DNA of 60,545 nt from Lachnospiraceae bacterium (GCA_011959105.1 BLLU01000169.1:1-60545), one strand, 5' to 3'. Counted from the stretch's first letter, positions 36,031-45,011 are shown. Numbers and translations are program-made. The notes: generated from the letters alone by a model not told the origin.

Positions 36031-36945
36031 ATGGACGAGTTTTTATTTCAGATTACAGAAGAATATGAGGGAGAGAGAATCGACAGATGCATGGCCATGT
36101 TACTGGATTCTCTCTCCCGCAGCTATATACAGAAGCTGATTAAAGAGGGGCAGGTACTGGTAAACGGCATGTCCGTTAAGAGCAGTTATCAGGTACAGGC
36201 CGAGGATGAAGTGCGGTTTTCACTGCCTCCTTCCCAGGAGCCTCAGATCTGTCCGGAAGACATACCCCTTGCCATTCTTTATGAGGATAAAGATCTTCTG
36301 GTGATCAACAAGCCCAAGGGGATGGTGGTGCATCCGGCGGCCGGGCATTACAGCGGCACTCTGGTAAACGGAGTGATGCACCATTGCGGAGAGGAACTGT
36401 CCGGCATCAACGGTGTCATGCGTCCCGGTATCGTCCACCGCATTGACATGGACACCACCGGTTCCCTGATTGTCTGCAAAAATGACAAATCCCACAACAG
36501 CATTGCGGCCCAGTTGAAAGCCCATTCCATCACCCGCCGGTACCGTGCCATATGCCACGGAGTGATAGAGGCGCAGGAGGGTACCGTGGACAGGCCCGTT
36601 GGGCGGCACCCAACGGATCGCAGGAAGATGGCAGTCAATGAGAAAAACGGCAAGCATGCCGTGACCCACTACCGGGTACTGAGGCGCTTTCGGGAATACA
36701 CTTATATAGAATGTGAACTGGAGACGGGGCGTACCCACCAGATCCGGGTGCATATGGCCAGCATCGGACATCCGCTGCTGGGAGACGCTGTATATGCCCA
36801 GGGCAGGAGAAGCCCCTTCTCTTTACAGGGGCAGACACTTCATGCCATGACCATCGGATTTATCCATCCAACATCCGAAAAATATCTGGAGATAGAGGCC
36901 CCTCTGCCCGAATACTTTCAGCATCTGTTGGATATTTTGCAATAA
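36031..36945 (+). CDS. RluA/RluD-family pseudouridine synthase
   Basis: Isomerises uridine to pseudouridine, probably in 23S rRNA. 304 residues: N-terminal S4 RNA-binding domain (YIQKLIKEGQVLVNG) and catalytic domain with HRIDMDTTG (Asp nucleophile, about 135-143) and the ETGRTHQIRVH motif. Follows lspA as in many Firmicutes (lspA-rluD order). ATG 36031 is preferred although GGAG is close; TTG 36022 is an in-frame alternative. Confidence 0.9.
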   Translation: MDEFLFQITEEYEGERIDRCMAMLLDSLSRSYIQKLIKEGQVLVNGMSVKSSYQVQAEDEVRFSLPPSQEPQICPEDIPLAILYEDKDLLVINKPKGMVVHPAAGHYSGTLVNGVMHHCGEELSGINGVMRPGIVHRIDMDTTGSLIVCKNDKSHNSIAAQLKAHSITRRYRAICHGVIEAQEGTVDRPVGRHPTDRRKMAVNEKNGKHAVTHYRVLRRFREYTYIECELETGRTHQIRVHMASIGHPLLGDAVYAQGRRSPFSLQGQTLHAMTIGFIHPTSEKYLEIEAPLPEYFQHLLDILQ

Positions 36946-36949
36946 TTTA

Positions 36950-36978
36950 TTGTTTTTAGATCAAATTTGTTGTATAAT
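36950..36978 (+). promoter_or_regulatory. Promoter for the cytidylate-kinase-like gene
   Basis: TTGTTT (36950-36955), 17-nt spacer, TATAAT (36973-36978). Confidence 0.75.
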
Positions 36979-37053
36979 AAGTACAGATAAATGATTTGCG
37001 CATGAATCGGGGAGAAAGATCATTTATACTCTATAGGGAAAGAGGGTTTGCGT

Positions 37054-37680
37054 ATGAAGACTATAATTACCATCGGACGCCAATTTGGATCCGCAGGCCG
37101 TGAGATCGGAGAAAAGTTAGCGGAATATTTCGGCATTAAATGTTATGACAAAGAGTTGCTCAGCAGAGCGGCCAAGGAAAGCGGCTTCTGTGAGGAGATG
37201 ATTCAGAACCACGACGAACGCCCCACCAACTCCTTTCTGTACAATCTGGTGATGGATACCTATTCCTTCGGATACAATGCCTCCTCCTTCGTGGATATGC
37301 CAATCAGCCACAAGGTATTTCTGGCACAGTTTGACACCATCAAGAAGATTGCGGATGAAGGCGGCTGTGTGATCGTTGGCCGCTGCGCGGATTATGCGCT
37401 GGCGGACTATGAGAACTGCATTCATCTGTTCATCTACGCAGACGAAGACACCAAGGTCAAACGGATCATGGAGAAATATGAGTTGACGGAATCCAAGGCC
37501 CGGGACATGATCACCAAAAAGGATAAGCAGCGCCAGAGTTATTACAATTATTATTCCTCCAAAAAATGGGGCCGCGCGGACAGTTATGATCTGTGTATCA
37601 ACAGCAGTGTGCTGGGCGTGGAAGGAACGGTGAAACTGATTATCCAATATGTGGAGGATTTTGAGGCCAGAAAAAAATAG
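37054..37680 (+). CDS. Cytidylate kinase-like protein
   Basis: 208-residue P-loop kinase of the AAA_26/Cytidylate_kin2 group. The loop is GRQFGSAGREIGEKLA (about 8-23), a variant P-loop in which GSAGRE replaces GxxGxGKS/T, as is normal for this family. VGRCADYAL (about 108-116) and the LID-like ITKKDKQRQSYYNYY (about 152-166) are visible. It may phosphorylate CMP or another small substrate; the actual one is not known. Own promoter upstream. Confidence 0.85.
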   Translation: MKTIITIGRQFGSAGREIGEKLAEYFGIKCYDKELLSRAAKESGFCEEMIQNHDERPTNSFLYNLVMDTYSFGYNASSFVDMPISHKVFLAQFDTIKKIADEGGCVIVGRCADYALADYENCIHLFIYADEDTKVKRIMEKYELTESKARDMITKKDKQRQSYYNYYSSKKWGRADSYDLCINSSVLGVEGTVKLIIQYVEDFEARKK

Positions 37681-37718
37681 GAACATGTATTTTTCCTTAA
37701 ATAATTAGAAATATTTTC

Positions 37719-37747
37719 TTGACAAACAGGGCACCTCATGCTATGAT
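37719..37747 (+). promoter_or_regulatory. Promoter of the rplU-prp-rpmA operon
   Basis: TTGACA (37719-37724), 17-nt spacer, TATGAT (37742-37747). Confidence 0.85.
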
Positions 37748-37862
37748 GTTCCAGTATGCCGCATAACTAGGTAAAAGTGTGTCATTTTCTGAATGCGCCA
37801 CCAAAGTTAGCGAGTAAGAACGAAGGTATTCGTTGCTGGAGTTCATGAATAGGAGGTGCCTT
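37748..37862 (+). ncRNA. Ribosomal protein L21 leader
   Basis: The 115-nt untranslated leader lies between a consensus promoter and rplU, where Firmicutes carry the conserved L21 leader RNA thought to mediate autoregulation. Position, size and the closing AGGAGGTGCC at the RBS agree. I have not verified a covariance match; the family assignment is by context. Confidence 0.6.
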
Positions 37863-38168
37863 ATGTACGCAATTATTGCAACAGGTGGAAAGCAGTACAA
37901 AGTTTCTGAGGGAGATGTGATCAAAGTCGAGAAGATCGATGCAGAGGCTGGTGCTACTGTGACTTTTGACCAGGTAATCGCAGTAAGTGACGCTACCCTC
38001 AAGGTGGGTGCAGATGTAGCCGGTGCTACAGTAGCAGCTACCGTTATGGAGCAGGGTAGAGGTAAGAAGGTTATTGTATACAAATACAAGAGAAAAACCG
38101 GATACCACAAGAAGAACGGTCATAGACAAGCATACACACAGGTTAAGATTGACAAGATTAACGCCTAA
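37863..38168 (+). CDS. rplU: 50S ribosomal protein L21
   Basis: 101 residues, full-length L21 with [14 protein letters not shown] and the [19 protein letters not shown]-binding tail. Binds 23S rRNA. Start is ATG 37863 with AGGAGG upstream. First gene of the L21-Prp-L27 operon. Confidence 0.98.
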   Translation: MYAIIATGGKQYKVSEGDVIKVEKIDAEAGATVTFDQVIAVSDATLKVGADVAGATVAATVMEQGRGKKVIVYKYKRKTGYHKKNGHRQAYTQVKIDKINA

Positions 38169-38183
38169 TGTAAGTGGACGATT

Positions 38184-38516
38184 ATGACGACAGTAGTGAT
38201 TCGCGGGACAAAAGCACAGAAATATACAGGTTTTACCTGTATGGGGCATGCGGATTATGCGAGACCTGGCAAGCCGGATATTTTGTGCGCTTCCATATCC
38301 ATACTGGTGATCAACACCGTCAATTCACTGGAGGAACTGGCCGGAGAGGCTTTGCGGATATCCACCAATGAGGAGACAGGCTTTATTCGGTGTGAGATGG
38401 AGAGTGACCTGCAGGAAAAATCCGTCTTTTTGATGGATGCCATGGTATTTGGTTTACAGCAGCTTGCCAATACCTATGGGGAAAAGTATCTTACAGTAAA
38501 GTTTGAGGAGGTGTAA
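38184..38516 (+). CDS. prp: Ribosomal-processing cysteine protease Prp
   Basis: 110 residues. Removes the N-terminal extension of ribosomal protein L27. The catalytic pair is His in GHADYA (about 21-26) and Cys in DILCASIS (about 32-39). The protease lies between rplU and rpmA, and the rpmA product carries the matching cleavage site. Confidence 0.95.
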   Translation: MTTVVIRGTKAQKYTGFTCMGHADYARPGKPDILCASISILVINTVNSLEELAGEALRISTNEETGFIRCEMESDLQEKSVFLMDAMVFGLQQLANTYGEKYLTVKFEEV

Positions 38517-38519
38517 GCC

Positions 38520-38804
38520 ATGTTAAATATGAACCTTCAATTCTTCGCCCATAAAAAAGGTGTGGGTTCCACCAAGAACGGCAGGGATTCCGAATCCAAG
38601 AGACTGGGTGCGAAGAGAGCCGACGGACAGTTCGTAAAGGCTGGTAACATTCTGTACAGGCAGCGTGGGACCAAGATCCATCCCGGCGTAAACGTGGGCA
38701 TCGGCGGCGATGACACCCTGTTTGCATTGGTTGATGGCGTTCTGAGATTCGAGAGAAAGGGCAGAGACAAGAAGCAGGCTTCCGTATATCCTGTTGAAAA
38801 GTAA
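38520..38804 (+). CDS. rpmA: 50S ribosomal protein L27 with cleavable N-terminus
   Basis: 94 residues. The N-terminal MLNMNLQFF followed by AHKKG matches the Firmicute Prp site, cut after the second Phe, exposing the mature N-terminus that reaches the peptidyl-transferase centre. Body [20 protein letters not shown] is typical L27. GAGGTG RBS overlaps the prp end. Confidence 0.97.
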   Translation: MLNMNLQFFAHKKGVGSTKNGRDSESKRLGAKRADGQFVKAGNILYRQRGTKIHPGVNVGIGGDDTLFALVDGVLRFERKGRDKKQASVYPVEK

Positions 38805-38831
38805 TGCCGATTATCGAACATAGTCATGAGA

Positions 38832-38868
38832 GGCTTCAAACATATCCTGTTGTTTGAAGCCTTTTGTT
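38832..38868 (+). terminator. Terminator after rpmA
   Basis: Perfect 11-bp stem GGCTTCAAACA/TGTTTGAAGCC (38832-38842/38851-38861), 8-nt loop, then TTTTGTT. Confidence 0.9.
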
Positions 38869-38909
38869 CGTGATACTACTTTACCCGTTAGAAAGAGGAG
38901 AAAAGCAGG

Positions 38910-40205
38910 ATGTTTGCAGACAGAGCGACAATATATGTGAAAAGCGGAAAAGGCGGGGACGGACATGTCTCCTTCCGCAGGGAAAAATACGTACCCAGCG
39001 GCGGTCCGGACGGCGGGGACGGAGGCCATGGGGGTGACGTAATCTTCCAGGTGGATGAAGGTATGAACACTCTGGTGGATTACCGCCATATTCGAAAATA
39101 CAAAGCCCAGGACGGTGAGCCGGGGGGCAAAAAGAACTGCCACGGCAAGAATGGGCAGGATATTGTGCTGAAAGTGCCTCAGGGAACTGTGATCAAGGAA
39201 GCGGAAACGGGAAAAGTCATTGCGGACATGTCCGGCGACCGTCGGCGAATGGTATTGCTGAAGGGAGGCAGGGGAGGCAATGGTAACCAGCACTATGCCA
39301 CCAGCACCATGCAGGCACCCAAGTATGCCCAACCGGGGCAGCCGGCGCAGGAACTGACCTTGCTTCTGGAACTGAAGGTTATAGCGGACGTGGGGCTGGT
39401 AGGATTCCCCAACGTGGGAAAATCCACACTTTTGTCCCGGGTGTCCAACGCTCAGCCCAAGATTGCCAATTATCATTTCACCACCCTCAGTCCCAATCTG
39501 GGAGTGGTGGATCTGGAAGGCGCCAGAGGATTTGTGATTGCGGATATACCCGGTCTGATAGAAGGCGCTTCCCAGGGGGCGGGACTGGGCCATGAATTTC
39601 TGCGGCATATCGAACGAACCAAGGTCATCATCCATATTGTGGACGCGGCAGGTACCGAGGGACGCGATCCCATCGAGGATATATATGCCATTAATAAGGA
39701 ACTGGAAAGTTACAATGCGGATATCTCCAAGCGCCCCCAGGTGATTGCCGCCAATAAGATAGACGCCATCTACTCCGTGGAGGAGAGTGACCCTCTGGCA
39801 GCGCTGAAGGCGGAATTTGAGCCAAAGGGGATTCCAGTATATCCTATCTCCGCCATCAGCGGACAGGGGCTGAAGGAACTGCTGTACCATGTGCGGGAGA
39901 TGCTGGACCAGTTGACCCAGGAGCCTACAGTCTTTGCGCAGGAATATTTCCCGGAGGAGGAGCGGACCTCCTACGGCGATATGCCCTATACGGTGGTTTA
40001 TGATGAGGAAGCGAACGAGTATGTGGTGGAAGGTCCCCGCATAGAGAAAATGCTGGGGTATACCAACCTGGAGAGTGAGAAGGGCTTTACCTTTTTTCAG
40101 AATTTCCTGCGGGATAACGGAATCCTGGCAGAACTGGAACAGTTGGGCATCCAGGAGGGAGATACTGTCAGAATGTATGGTTTATCCTTCGATTACTACA
40201 AATAG
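38910..40205 (+). CDS. obgE: GTPase Obg/CgtA
   Basis: 431 residues: Gly-rich OBG domain (1-157), G domain with GFPNVGKST (about 167-175), DIPGLIEGA (about 212-220) and NKID (about 286-289), and a C-terminal OCT domain. Ribosome-assembly and stress GTPase. GAGGAG RBS. A terminator separates it from rpmA, so it probably has its own promoter in the 48-nt gap, though none is obvious. Confidence 0.96.
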   Translation: MFADRATIYVKSGKGGDGHVSFRREKYVPSGGPDGGDGGHGGDVIFQVDEGMNTLVDYRHIRKYKAQDGEPGGKKNCHGKNGQDIVLKVPQGTVIKEAETGKVIADMSGDRRRMVLLKGGRGGNGNQHYATSTMQAPKYAQPGQPAQELTLLLELKVIADVGLVGFPNVGKSTLLSRVSNAQPKIANYHFTTLSPNLGVVDLEGARGFVIADIPGLIEGASQGAGLGHEFLRHIERTKVIIHIVDAAGTEGRDPIEDIYAINKELESYNADISKRPQVIAANKIDAIYSVEESDPLAALKAEFEPKGIPVYPISAISGQGLKELLYHVREMLDQLTQEPTVFAQEYFPEEERTSYGDMPYTVVYDEEANEYVVEGPRIEKMLGYTNLESEKGFTFFQNFLRDNGILAELEQLGIQEGDTVRMYGLSFDYYK

Positions 40206-40260
40206 GCGGTACTGGGTGGCCTGAAGAAGATCGACGGAATTCTATATAAGGAGAAAGAGA

Positions 40261-40548
40261 ATGACAAGCAAACAGAGAGCATATTTAAAGAGTCTGGCCA
40301 GTAGCCTGGAGCCCATTTTTCAGGTGGGAAAATCCAGCCTGACGCCCCAGATTACAGAAGCCATCGGGGAATCATTTCACACCAGAGAACTGGTTAAAAT
40401 AGCCGTACTGAAAAACTGTATGGATGACCCCCGGGAAATAGCCCAGTTGGTTGCGGAGCGTACCCATTCTCAGGTAGTACAGGTAATCGGCAAAAAAATT
40501 GTGCTGTACAAGCCCGACAAGGACAATCCCAGGATTCAGCTGCCCTGA
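40261..40548 (+). CDS. yhbY: YhbY-family RNA-binding protein
   Basis: 95-residue CRM-domain protein implicated in ribosome assembly. KQRAYLKSLASSLEPIFQVGKSSLT start and the helix with the RTHSQVVQVIGKKIVLYK end are typical. It sits between obg and nadD, the usual Firmicute order. Confidence 0.93.
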   Translation: MTSKQRAYLKSLASSLEPIFQVGKSSLTPQITEAIGESFHTRELVKIAVLKNCMDDPREIAQLVAERTHSQVVQVIGKKIVLYKPDKDNPRIQLP

Positions 40549-40594
40549 CCTCCTAATAGCAGGAAATAGAAGCAGGCCGATCTGGAGGAGAAGC

Positions 40595-41221
40595 ATGGAA
40601 GATCTATCAAAATGGAACAAGATAGGCGTCATGGGCGGAACTTTTAATCCCATACATACCGGCCATCTGTTGCTGGCACAATGGGCCATGGAGGAGGCGG
40701 GGCTGAATGGGATTCTGTTTATGCCCACCGGCAATTCCTATATGAAGGACAAGGGGGAGATGCTGCCGGGATCTGAGCGGCTGGCCATGACCAGATTGGC
40801 CGTGGCTGACAGAGACTGCTTTGCATGCTCAGACCTGGAAGTGCGTCGGGGGGGCAATACCTACACCTATGAGACATTGGAAGCCCTGCAGAATATGTAT
40901 CCCCAAGCCCACCTGTACTTTATTCTGGGGGCGGACTGTCTGTTTTCTATCGAAAACTGGTATTGTCCGGAGAAAATCTTCCGAAGTTGCGTCTTGCTGG
41001 CAGCGTCCAGAAACGGCATGCCCATGAACAAACTGGAAACAAAACGGCAGGAATTGGAAGAACGTTATGACGCGAGGATCCTGTTGATGGCTTTTCCCAA
41101 TCTGGAAATTTCCTCAACGGATATTCGGTATCGCTGCAGGGAGGGCAGAAGCATTCGGTATCTGGTCCCGGAACCTGTACGGGAATATATTTTTCAGAAT
41201 CATTATTATGAAAATCCATGA
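40595..41221 (+). CDS. nadD: Nicotinate-mononucleotide adenylyltransferase
   Basis: Adenylates NaMN to form NaAD in NAD synthesis. 208 residues; GGTFNPIHTGHL nucleotide motif (about 13-24) and ISSTDIRYR (about 171-179) matching the SxTxIR signature. Start ATG 40595 has GGAGGAG upstream. The end overlaps yqeK by 14 nt. Confidence 0.95.
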   Translation: MEDLSKWNKIGVMGGTFNPIHTGHLLLAQWAMEEAGLNGILFMPTGNSYMKDKGEMLPGSERLAMTRLAVADRDCFACSDLEVRRGGNTYTYETLEALQNMYPQAHLYFILGADCLFSIENWYCPEKIFRSCVLLAASRNGMPMNKLETKRQELEERYDARILLMAFPNLEISSTDIRYRCREGRSIRYLVPEPVREYIFQNHYYENP

Positions 41222-41837
41222 GGATAAGTTATTGAAACCAAGTGAACTGAGCAAACTAAGAAAAGAGATGTCAAAAGTCCAGGACGGAAAGCGCTATGAG
41301 CATACCCTGGCCGTGGCCTACACGGCGGCAAACCTGGCTGCCTGCCATGGGGAGAAGGCAGACCATGCGCTGGTTGCAGGTATGCTTCATGATTGCGCCA
41401 AGTGTCTGCCGGAGAAGAAGCTGCTGTCCATCTGTGAAAAACAGCATATGCAGATCAGCAAAGAAGAATATAAGAAGCCTTCTCTGCTCCATGCCAAGGC
41501 AGGAAGCTATCTGGCAGGAAAAAAATACCATGTGTCAGACCGGGATATTCTGAACGCGATTCATAATCATACTACGGGACGCCCAGGTATGTCCCTGCTG
41601 GAAAAGATCATTTTTGTAGCCGATTATATGGAACCGGGACGCAGACAGGCTCCCAGACTGGAACAGATTCGCAGAACCGCCTTCGTTGATCTTGACCGGG
41701 CTGTACTGCTTATCCTGGAGGATACTCTGAATTATTTACAGGACAGCGATTCCGTGATCGAAAAGACCACCCAGGATACCTATGAATATTACAGGGAAAG
41801 GCTGGAGGGCGGGGCCTCCCCGGCCGGGACGCGTTAA
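41208..41837 (+). CDS. yqeK: YqeK-family HD-domain hydrolase
   Basis: 209 residues, HD-domain phosphohydrolase; YEHTLAVA and LHDCAKCL carry the metal His/Asp. Bacillus YqeK-type proteins symmetrically hydrolyse Ap4A. Overlaps nadD, following the order nadD-yqeK-rsfS. Confidence 0.92.
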   Translation: MKIHEDKLLKPSELSKLRKEMSKVQDGKRYEHTLAVAYTAANLAACHGEKADHALVAGMLHDCAKCLPEKKLLSICEKQHMQISKEEYKKPSLLHAKAGSYLAGKKYHVSDRDILNAIHNHTTGRPGMSLLEKIIFVADYMEPGRRQAPRLEQIRRTAFVDLDRAVLLILEDTLNYLQDSDSVIEKTTQDTYEYYRERLEGGASPAGTR

Positions 41838-41898
41838 ATGGGATTTGTTCGGATGACAGCAGCATGTATATGCAATGTATTTAATGGGAGGAAGAAAT

Positions 41899-42249
41899 AT
41901 GAATACATCCAAGGAAATTGCCAGACTTGCCATAGAGGCACTGGAAGATAAGAAAGCGGAAGATATTAAGATAATTGACATCAGTGAACTCTCCGTAATC
42001 GCAGATTATTTTATCATTGCCGGGGGCAGTAACCGTAGCCAGATCCAGGCACTCAGTGACAATGTGGAGGAAAAACTGGGCCGTGCCGGACATTTCAAAA
42101 AGCAGGTGGAAGGCTATGACACTGCCAACTGGATCCTGATGGATTTCGGCGATGTGATCGTACATGTATTTGACAAGGAAAATCGTTTGCTATATGATCT
42201 GGAGCGTATCTGGAGAGACGGCAAAATCGTGGCAAAAGAAGAATTATAA
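41899..42249 (+). CDS. rsfS: Ribosomal silencing factor RsfS
   Basis: 116-residue RsfS/Iojap protein that binds L14 and blocks subunit joining during starvation. VIADYFIIAGGSNRSQIQAL and DFGDVIVHVFDKENR are diagnostic. Start at ATG 41899 (GGGAGGAAG upstream). Bidirectional terminator follows. Confidence 0.94.
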   Translation: MNTSKEIARLAIEALEDKKAEDIKIIDISELSVIADYFIIAGGSNRSQIQALSDNVEEKLGRAGHFKKQVEGYDTANWILMDFGDVIVHVFDKENRLLYDLERIWRDGKIVAKEEL

Positions 42250-42253
42250 GCGG

Positions 42254-42300
42254 GAAAAAACAGTGGCTGTTCTTATCCAAGAATAACCACTGTTTTTTTA
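42254..42300 (+). terminator. Bidirectional terminator between rsfS and the DUF378 gene
   Basis: AACAGTGG (42259-42266) with CCACTGTT (42287-42294), and an inner TTCTT/AAGAA pairing. T-run on the plus strand, A-run upstream, so it serves the converging minus-strand gene as well. Confidence 0.9.
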
Positions 42301-42322
42301 TCGCTGTGACGAAACAGATACT

Positions 42323-42538
42323 TTACGTATCCCTGCGTCCGCTTCCCAGATGCATATAAAAAGTGACCAGGTATAATCCGCAAAGTCCCACGATTACATA
42401 AACGATCCTGGACAGCCAGGACATATCACCGAAGATAAATGCCACCAGGTCAAATCGGAACAGGCCGATTAATCCCCAATTAATTGCGCCGATAATCGCA
42501 ATCGTCAGGGCCGTGCCATCCAAATATTTATTTCCCAT
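42323..42538 (-). CDS. DUF378 small membrane protein
   Basis: 71 residues with two hydrophobic segments (about 9-33 and 42-63) and the INWGLIGLFRFDLVAFIFG core of DUF378. Function unknown. Strong GGAGGAAA RBS. It is the only gene between the terminator and lexA. Confidence 0.85.
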   Translation of the reverse strand: MGNKYLDGTALTIAIIGAINWGLIGLFRFDLVAFIFGDMSWLSRIVYVIVGLCGLYLVTFYMHLGSGRRDT

Positions 42539-42545
42539 ATGATTT

Positions 42546-42588
42546 CCTCCTAACTAGAATTCCGCAACTCTCCTGTCAGTACACAATT
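42546..42588 (-). promoter_or_regulatory. Leader resembling the his-leader motif
   Basis: Read on the minus strand, GTGTACTGACAGG...TTGCGGAATTCTAGTTAGGAGG resembles the sequences before hisD and the hisI gene in order and spacing, though less exactly. See findings. Confidence 0.4.
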
Positions 42589-42717
42589 TCAAACATCCGG
42601 CCGTGTAAAAGTCCGCATATTGACAGTGGCATACTGTTCGAAGAGACGCTGTTTAGAGTTCACATACTTCTATGCTCCACAGCTATTGTGTCCATTCAAA
42701 AGGAGGAATATGCAAAA

Positions 42718-43335
42718 TCAGCGGTAAAAACGAAAAACACCAAAAACTTTTCCCAAAATCTGGCAATCATTGACAATGATAGGTTCCATGGAATCATTTT
42801 CCGGCTGCAGGCGAATATGGCCGTCCTCCTTATAAAATGTCTTAACGGTGGCAGAATCTTCCACCAAGGCCACCACCATGTCTCCGTTGGAGGCATCGTT
42901 GCAGCAGCTTACAAATATGCGGTCGCCATTGAAAATACCGGCATTGATCATGGAATCTCCCTTGACTTTCAAAATAAAGGATTCCCCCAGAGGCACCACA
43001 TCCGCAGGCACAGGGAAATAGTCTTCGATATTCTCCTGTGCCAGGATCGGCTGCCCGGCAGCCACCTGCCCTACCACGGGAAGACTAACCACCTCCGTTC
43101 GTACCATCTGAAAGCTGTCATCACAGATCTCAATGGCCCGGGGCTTGGTGGGATCTCTACGGATATATCCGTTTTTCTCCAGGGTCTCCAGATGGGAGTG
43201 TACGGATGAAGTGGACTTCAAATGTACTGTCTCACAAATCTCCCGAACTGTGGGAGGATATCCCTTTTTCAGTATCTCGTCCTTAATATAATCCAATATT
43301 TCCTGCTGTTTGGCAGTTATCTTACCATAGCCCAT
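42718..43335 (-). CDS. lexA: SOS repressor LexA
   Basis: 205 residues. N-terminal winged HTH (about 1-65, with [21 protein letters not shown] recognition helix region), cleavage site Ala-Gly in VAAGQP (about 88-93), catalytic Ser in GDSMIN (about 126-131) and Lys in TVKTF (about 163-167). RecA filaments provoke self-cleavage. GGAGGG RBS. Divergent from the yneA-like gene, the classic SOS pair. Confidence 0.97.
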   Translation of the reverse strand: MGYGKITAKQQEILDYIKDEILKKGYPPTVREICETVHLKSTSSVHSHLETLEKNGYIRRDPTKPRAIEICDDSFQMVRTEVVSLPVVGQVAAGQPILAQENIEDYFPVPADVVPLGESFILKVKGDSMINAGIFNGDRIFVSCCNDASNGDMVVALVEDSATVKTFYKEDGHIRLQPENDSMEPIIVNDCQILGKVFGVFRFYR

Positions 43336-43395
43336 CCCATGGCCCTCCGTTTCTTAAGAAAATAAGTAAACCCGCATTCTTATCTTGACAAAATT

Positions 43396-43424
43396 ATTAT
43401 AGCATACTAAACGGCAAAAAGCAA
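43396..43424 (-). promoter_or_regulatory. lexA: lexA promoter
   Basis: Minus-strand TTGCTT (43424-43419), 17-nt spacer, TATAAT (43401-43396). A degenerate LexA-like site (plus strand CAAAC-ATAT-ATTCC, 43422-43435) overlaps the -35. Confidence 0.65.
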
Positions 43425-43455
43425 ACATATATTCCAAAAATATGTTCGATACAGC

Positions 43456-43484
43456 TTGACAGAAGAATATATGTTCGCTATAAT
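43456..43484 (+). promoter_or_regulatory. Promoter of the yneA-like gene
   Basis: TTGACA (43456-43461), 17-nt spacer, TATAAT (43479-43484). The spacer itself holds a near-match LexA site (GAAT-ATAT-GTTC, 43465-43476). Confidence 0.88.
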
Positions 43485-43494
43485 ACAATCAGAG

Positions 43495-43508
43495 CGAACA
43501 AGTGTTCC
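43495..43508 (+). promoter_or_regulatory. LexA (SOS) box
   Basis: CGAAC-AAGT-GTTCC fits the Gram-positive LexA consensus CGAACRNRYGTTYC at every position. It lies just downstream of the -10 of the yneA-like promoter. Confidence 0.9.
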
Positions 43509-43571
43509 GAACATAAATTTGCTTTAGACTTTACATAATACGTATCATTGTCTGTAAGGGAGGGGTGGAAT

Positions 43572-43955
43572 ATGAACCAGGTCATGCGCATTTATGAAAG
43601 AGATTTGAGAAATCAGCAAAGAAAAATCCGGAGGCGGAGAGAAGTGCGGCGTATCTTTATTCTGGCAGGTATTGCTATAGTTCTGGCGCTGGCCACAGCC
43701 CTTTTCTGTCATGTCCTTTTATCCAATGCCAATACGGAGCTGGGAGACATATCTTATAAATATTATACCAGCGTCCAGATCGCCCCAGGCGATACCCTTT
43801 GGACGCTGGCAGATAAATATGCGGATGAAGCGCACTATCCCAGTCAGAATCAGTATATTGCCGAAGTTATGAGTATGAACCATCTGGCGGGAGAGGAAAT
43901 CTGTGCCGGTAACTATCTGATCCTTCCCTATTATTCTTCGGAGTTTATAAAATAG
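43572..43955 (+). CDS. YneA-like SOS cell-division suppressor (LysM)
   Basis: 127 residues: basic cytoplasmic N-terminus (about 1-27), one transmembrane helix (about 28-50) and a LysM-like domain (about 66-115, with IAPGDTLWTLADKY). Same architecture and position (divergent from lexA) as Bacillus YneA, which delays septation during the SOS response. Start ATG 43572 with GGGGTGG upstream. A perfect LexA box precedes it. Confidence 0.85.
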   Translation: MNQVMRIYERDLRNQQRKIRRRREVRRIFILAGIAIVLALATALFCHVLLSNANTELGDISYKYYTSVQIAPGDTLWTLADKYADEAHYPSQNQYIAEVMSMNHLAGEEICAGNYLILPYYSSEFIK

Positions 43956-43963
43956 GGGCCGCT

Positions 43964-44977
43964 TTATTCCCTGAGCCGTACGGCATTTGCGGCCCGGCGC
44001 CGGCGCTCGTCCTCCTGGGCGGCATAGTGCTTTCGGGTGGTATTGACGTCACTGTGGCCCAGCACATCCGCCACCAGGTAAATATCTCCGGTTTCCCGGT
44101 ACAAAGCTGTGCCGTAGGTGCTGCGCAGCTTATGAGGAGTGATCTTTTTCAGAGTGGTAACCCGGGAAGCATATTTCTTTACCAGGTTTTCCACGGAACG
44201 CACAGCCATGCGCCGGTTCTGCAGGGAGAGGAAGAGGGCGTTCTCATGTCCCTCAGCGGGAACCATGTGTTCCCGCTGCTCCAGGTAATCCAGCAGTGCC
44301 GTACCCACTTCTTCACCAAAATAAATAATAGCTTCCTTGCCTCCTTTGCGCAGGATTCGTATCCCATAGACATCAAAGTCCACATCCTGAAGATCCAGTC
44401 CTACACATTCCGACACGCGAATTCCTGTCCCCAGCAGCAGCGTAATCAATGCCACATCCCGCAGCTTGGTTTTTTTGTGGTATTCCTGTTCTTTCTTGGT
44501 CAGCTTACTCCCATCCTCCACCTGATCCAGCAGAATAGCTACTTCGTTGGGTTCAAGGCGTATGATCTCCTTATCGTGCTGCTTAGGCAGCGGTACCAGG
44601 GCCGCCGGGTTTTTCTTGATTTTTTCCGTCTCAAAAAAATAGTTGTAAAAACTTCTGAGAGAGGCCAGCTTACGGCTTTTGCCCCGCTCTTCGTTGATAA
44701 TGTTTTTTCCGTCTTTCTGATACAGAGAAACATATTCCAGATATTCCTCTATGTCCTGTCGGTTGAGCAGGTCCAGATAAGTAAGGGGAATTCGGGAAAT
44801 CTCCAACTTGGCGCAGGCACTGTTTTTTTCGTGCAGAAATTCAAAGAACATGCGCAGATCATAGGCGTAAGCCAGTCGGGTTCTGGCAGAAGTGTATTGT
44901 TCAATCCCCCGAAAAAATTCTTTACAGAAGGGAGGCAGTTCTTCCAGCACGGTGCGCATTTTAAGGATATTCTGCAT
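43964..44977 (-). CDS. Tyrosine recombinase (XerC/XerD/XerS type)
   Basis: Core-binding SAM-like N-terminal domain and catalytic domain with Arg in GTGIRVSE (about 187), HKLRSTYG (His/Arg about 280-283), LGHSDVNTT His (about 306) and Tyr in KHYAAQ (about 316). Chromosome-dimer resolution at dif is the usual role of such single genomic copies; no integrase-type mobile-element genes surround it, supporting a housekeeping enzyme. Length 337 (or 355 if GTG 45031 is used) is closer to XerS than to 300-residue XerC/D. GAGGAA lies before 44977. Converges with the yneA-like gene, 8 nt apart. Confidence 0.8.
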   Translation of the reverse strand: MQNILKMRTVLEELPPFCKEFFRGIEQYTSARTRLAYAYDLRMFFEFLHEKNSACAKLEISRIPLTYLDLLNRQDIEEYLEYVSLYQKDGKNIINEERGKSRKLASLRSFYNYFFETEKIKKNPAALVPLPKQHDKEIIRLEPNEVAILLDQVEDGSKLTKKEQEYHKKTKLRDVALITLLLGTGIRVSECVGLDLQDVDFDVYGIRILRKGGKEAIIYFGEEVGTALLDYLEQREHMVPAEGHENALFLSLQNRRMAVRSVENLVKKYASRVTTLKKITPHKLRSTYGTALYRETGDIYLVADVLGHSDVNTTRKHYAAQEDERRRRAANAVRLRE

Positions 44978-45011
44978 TTTCTGTTCCTCGTGATAATTGG
45001 TAACCGCAGTG

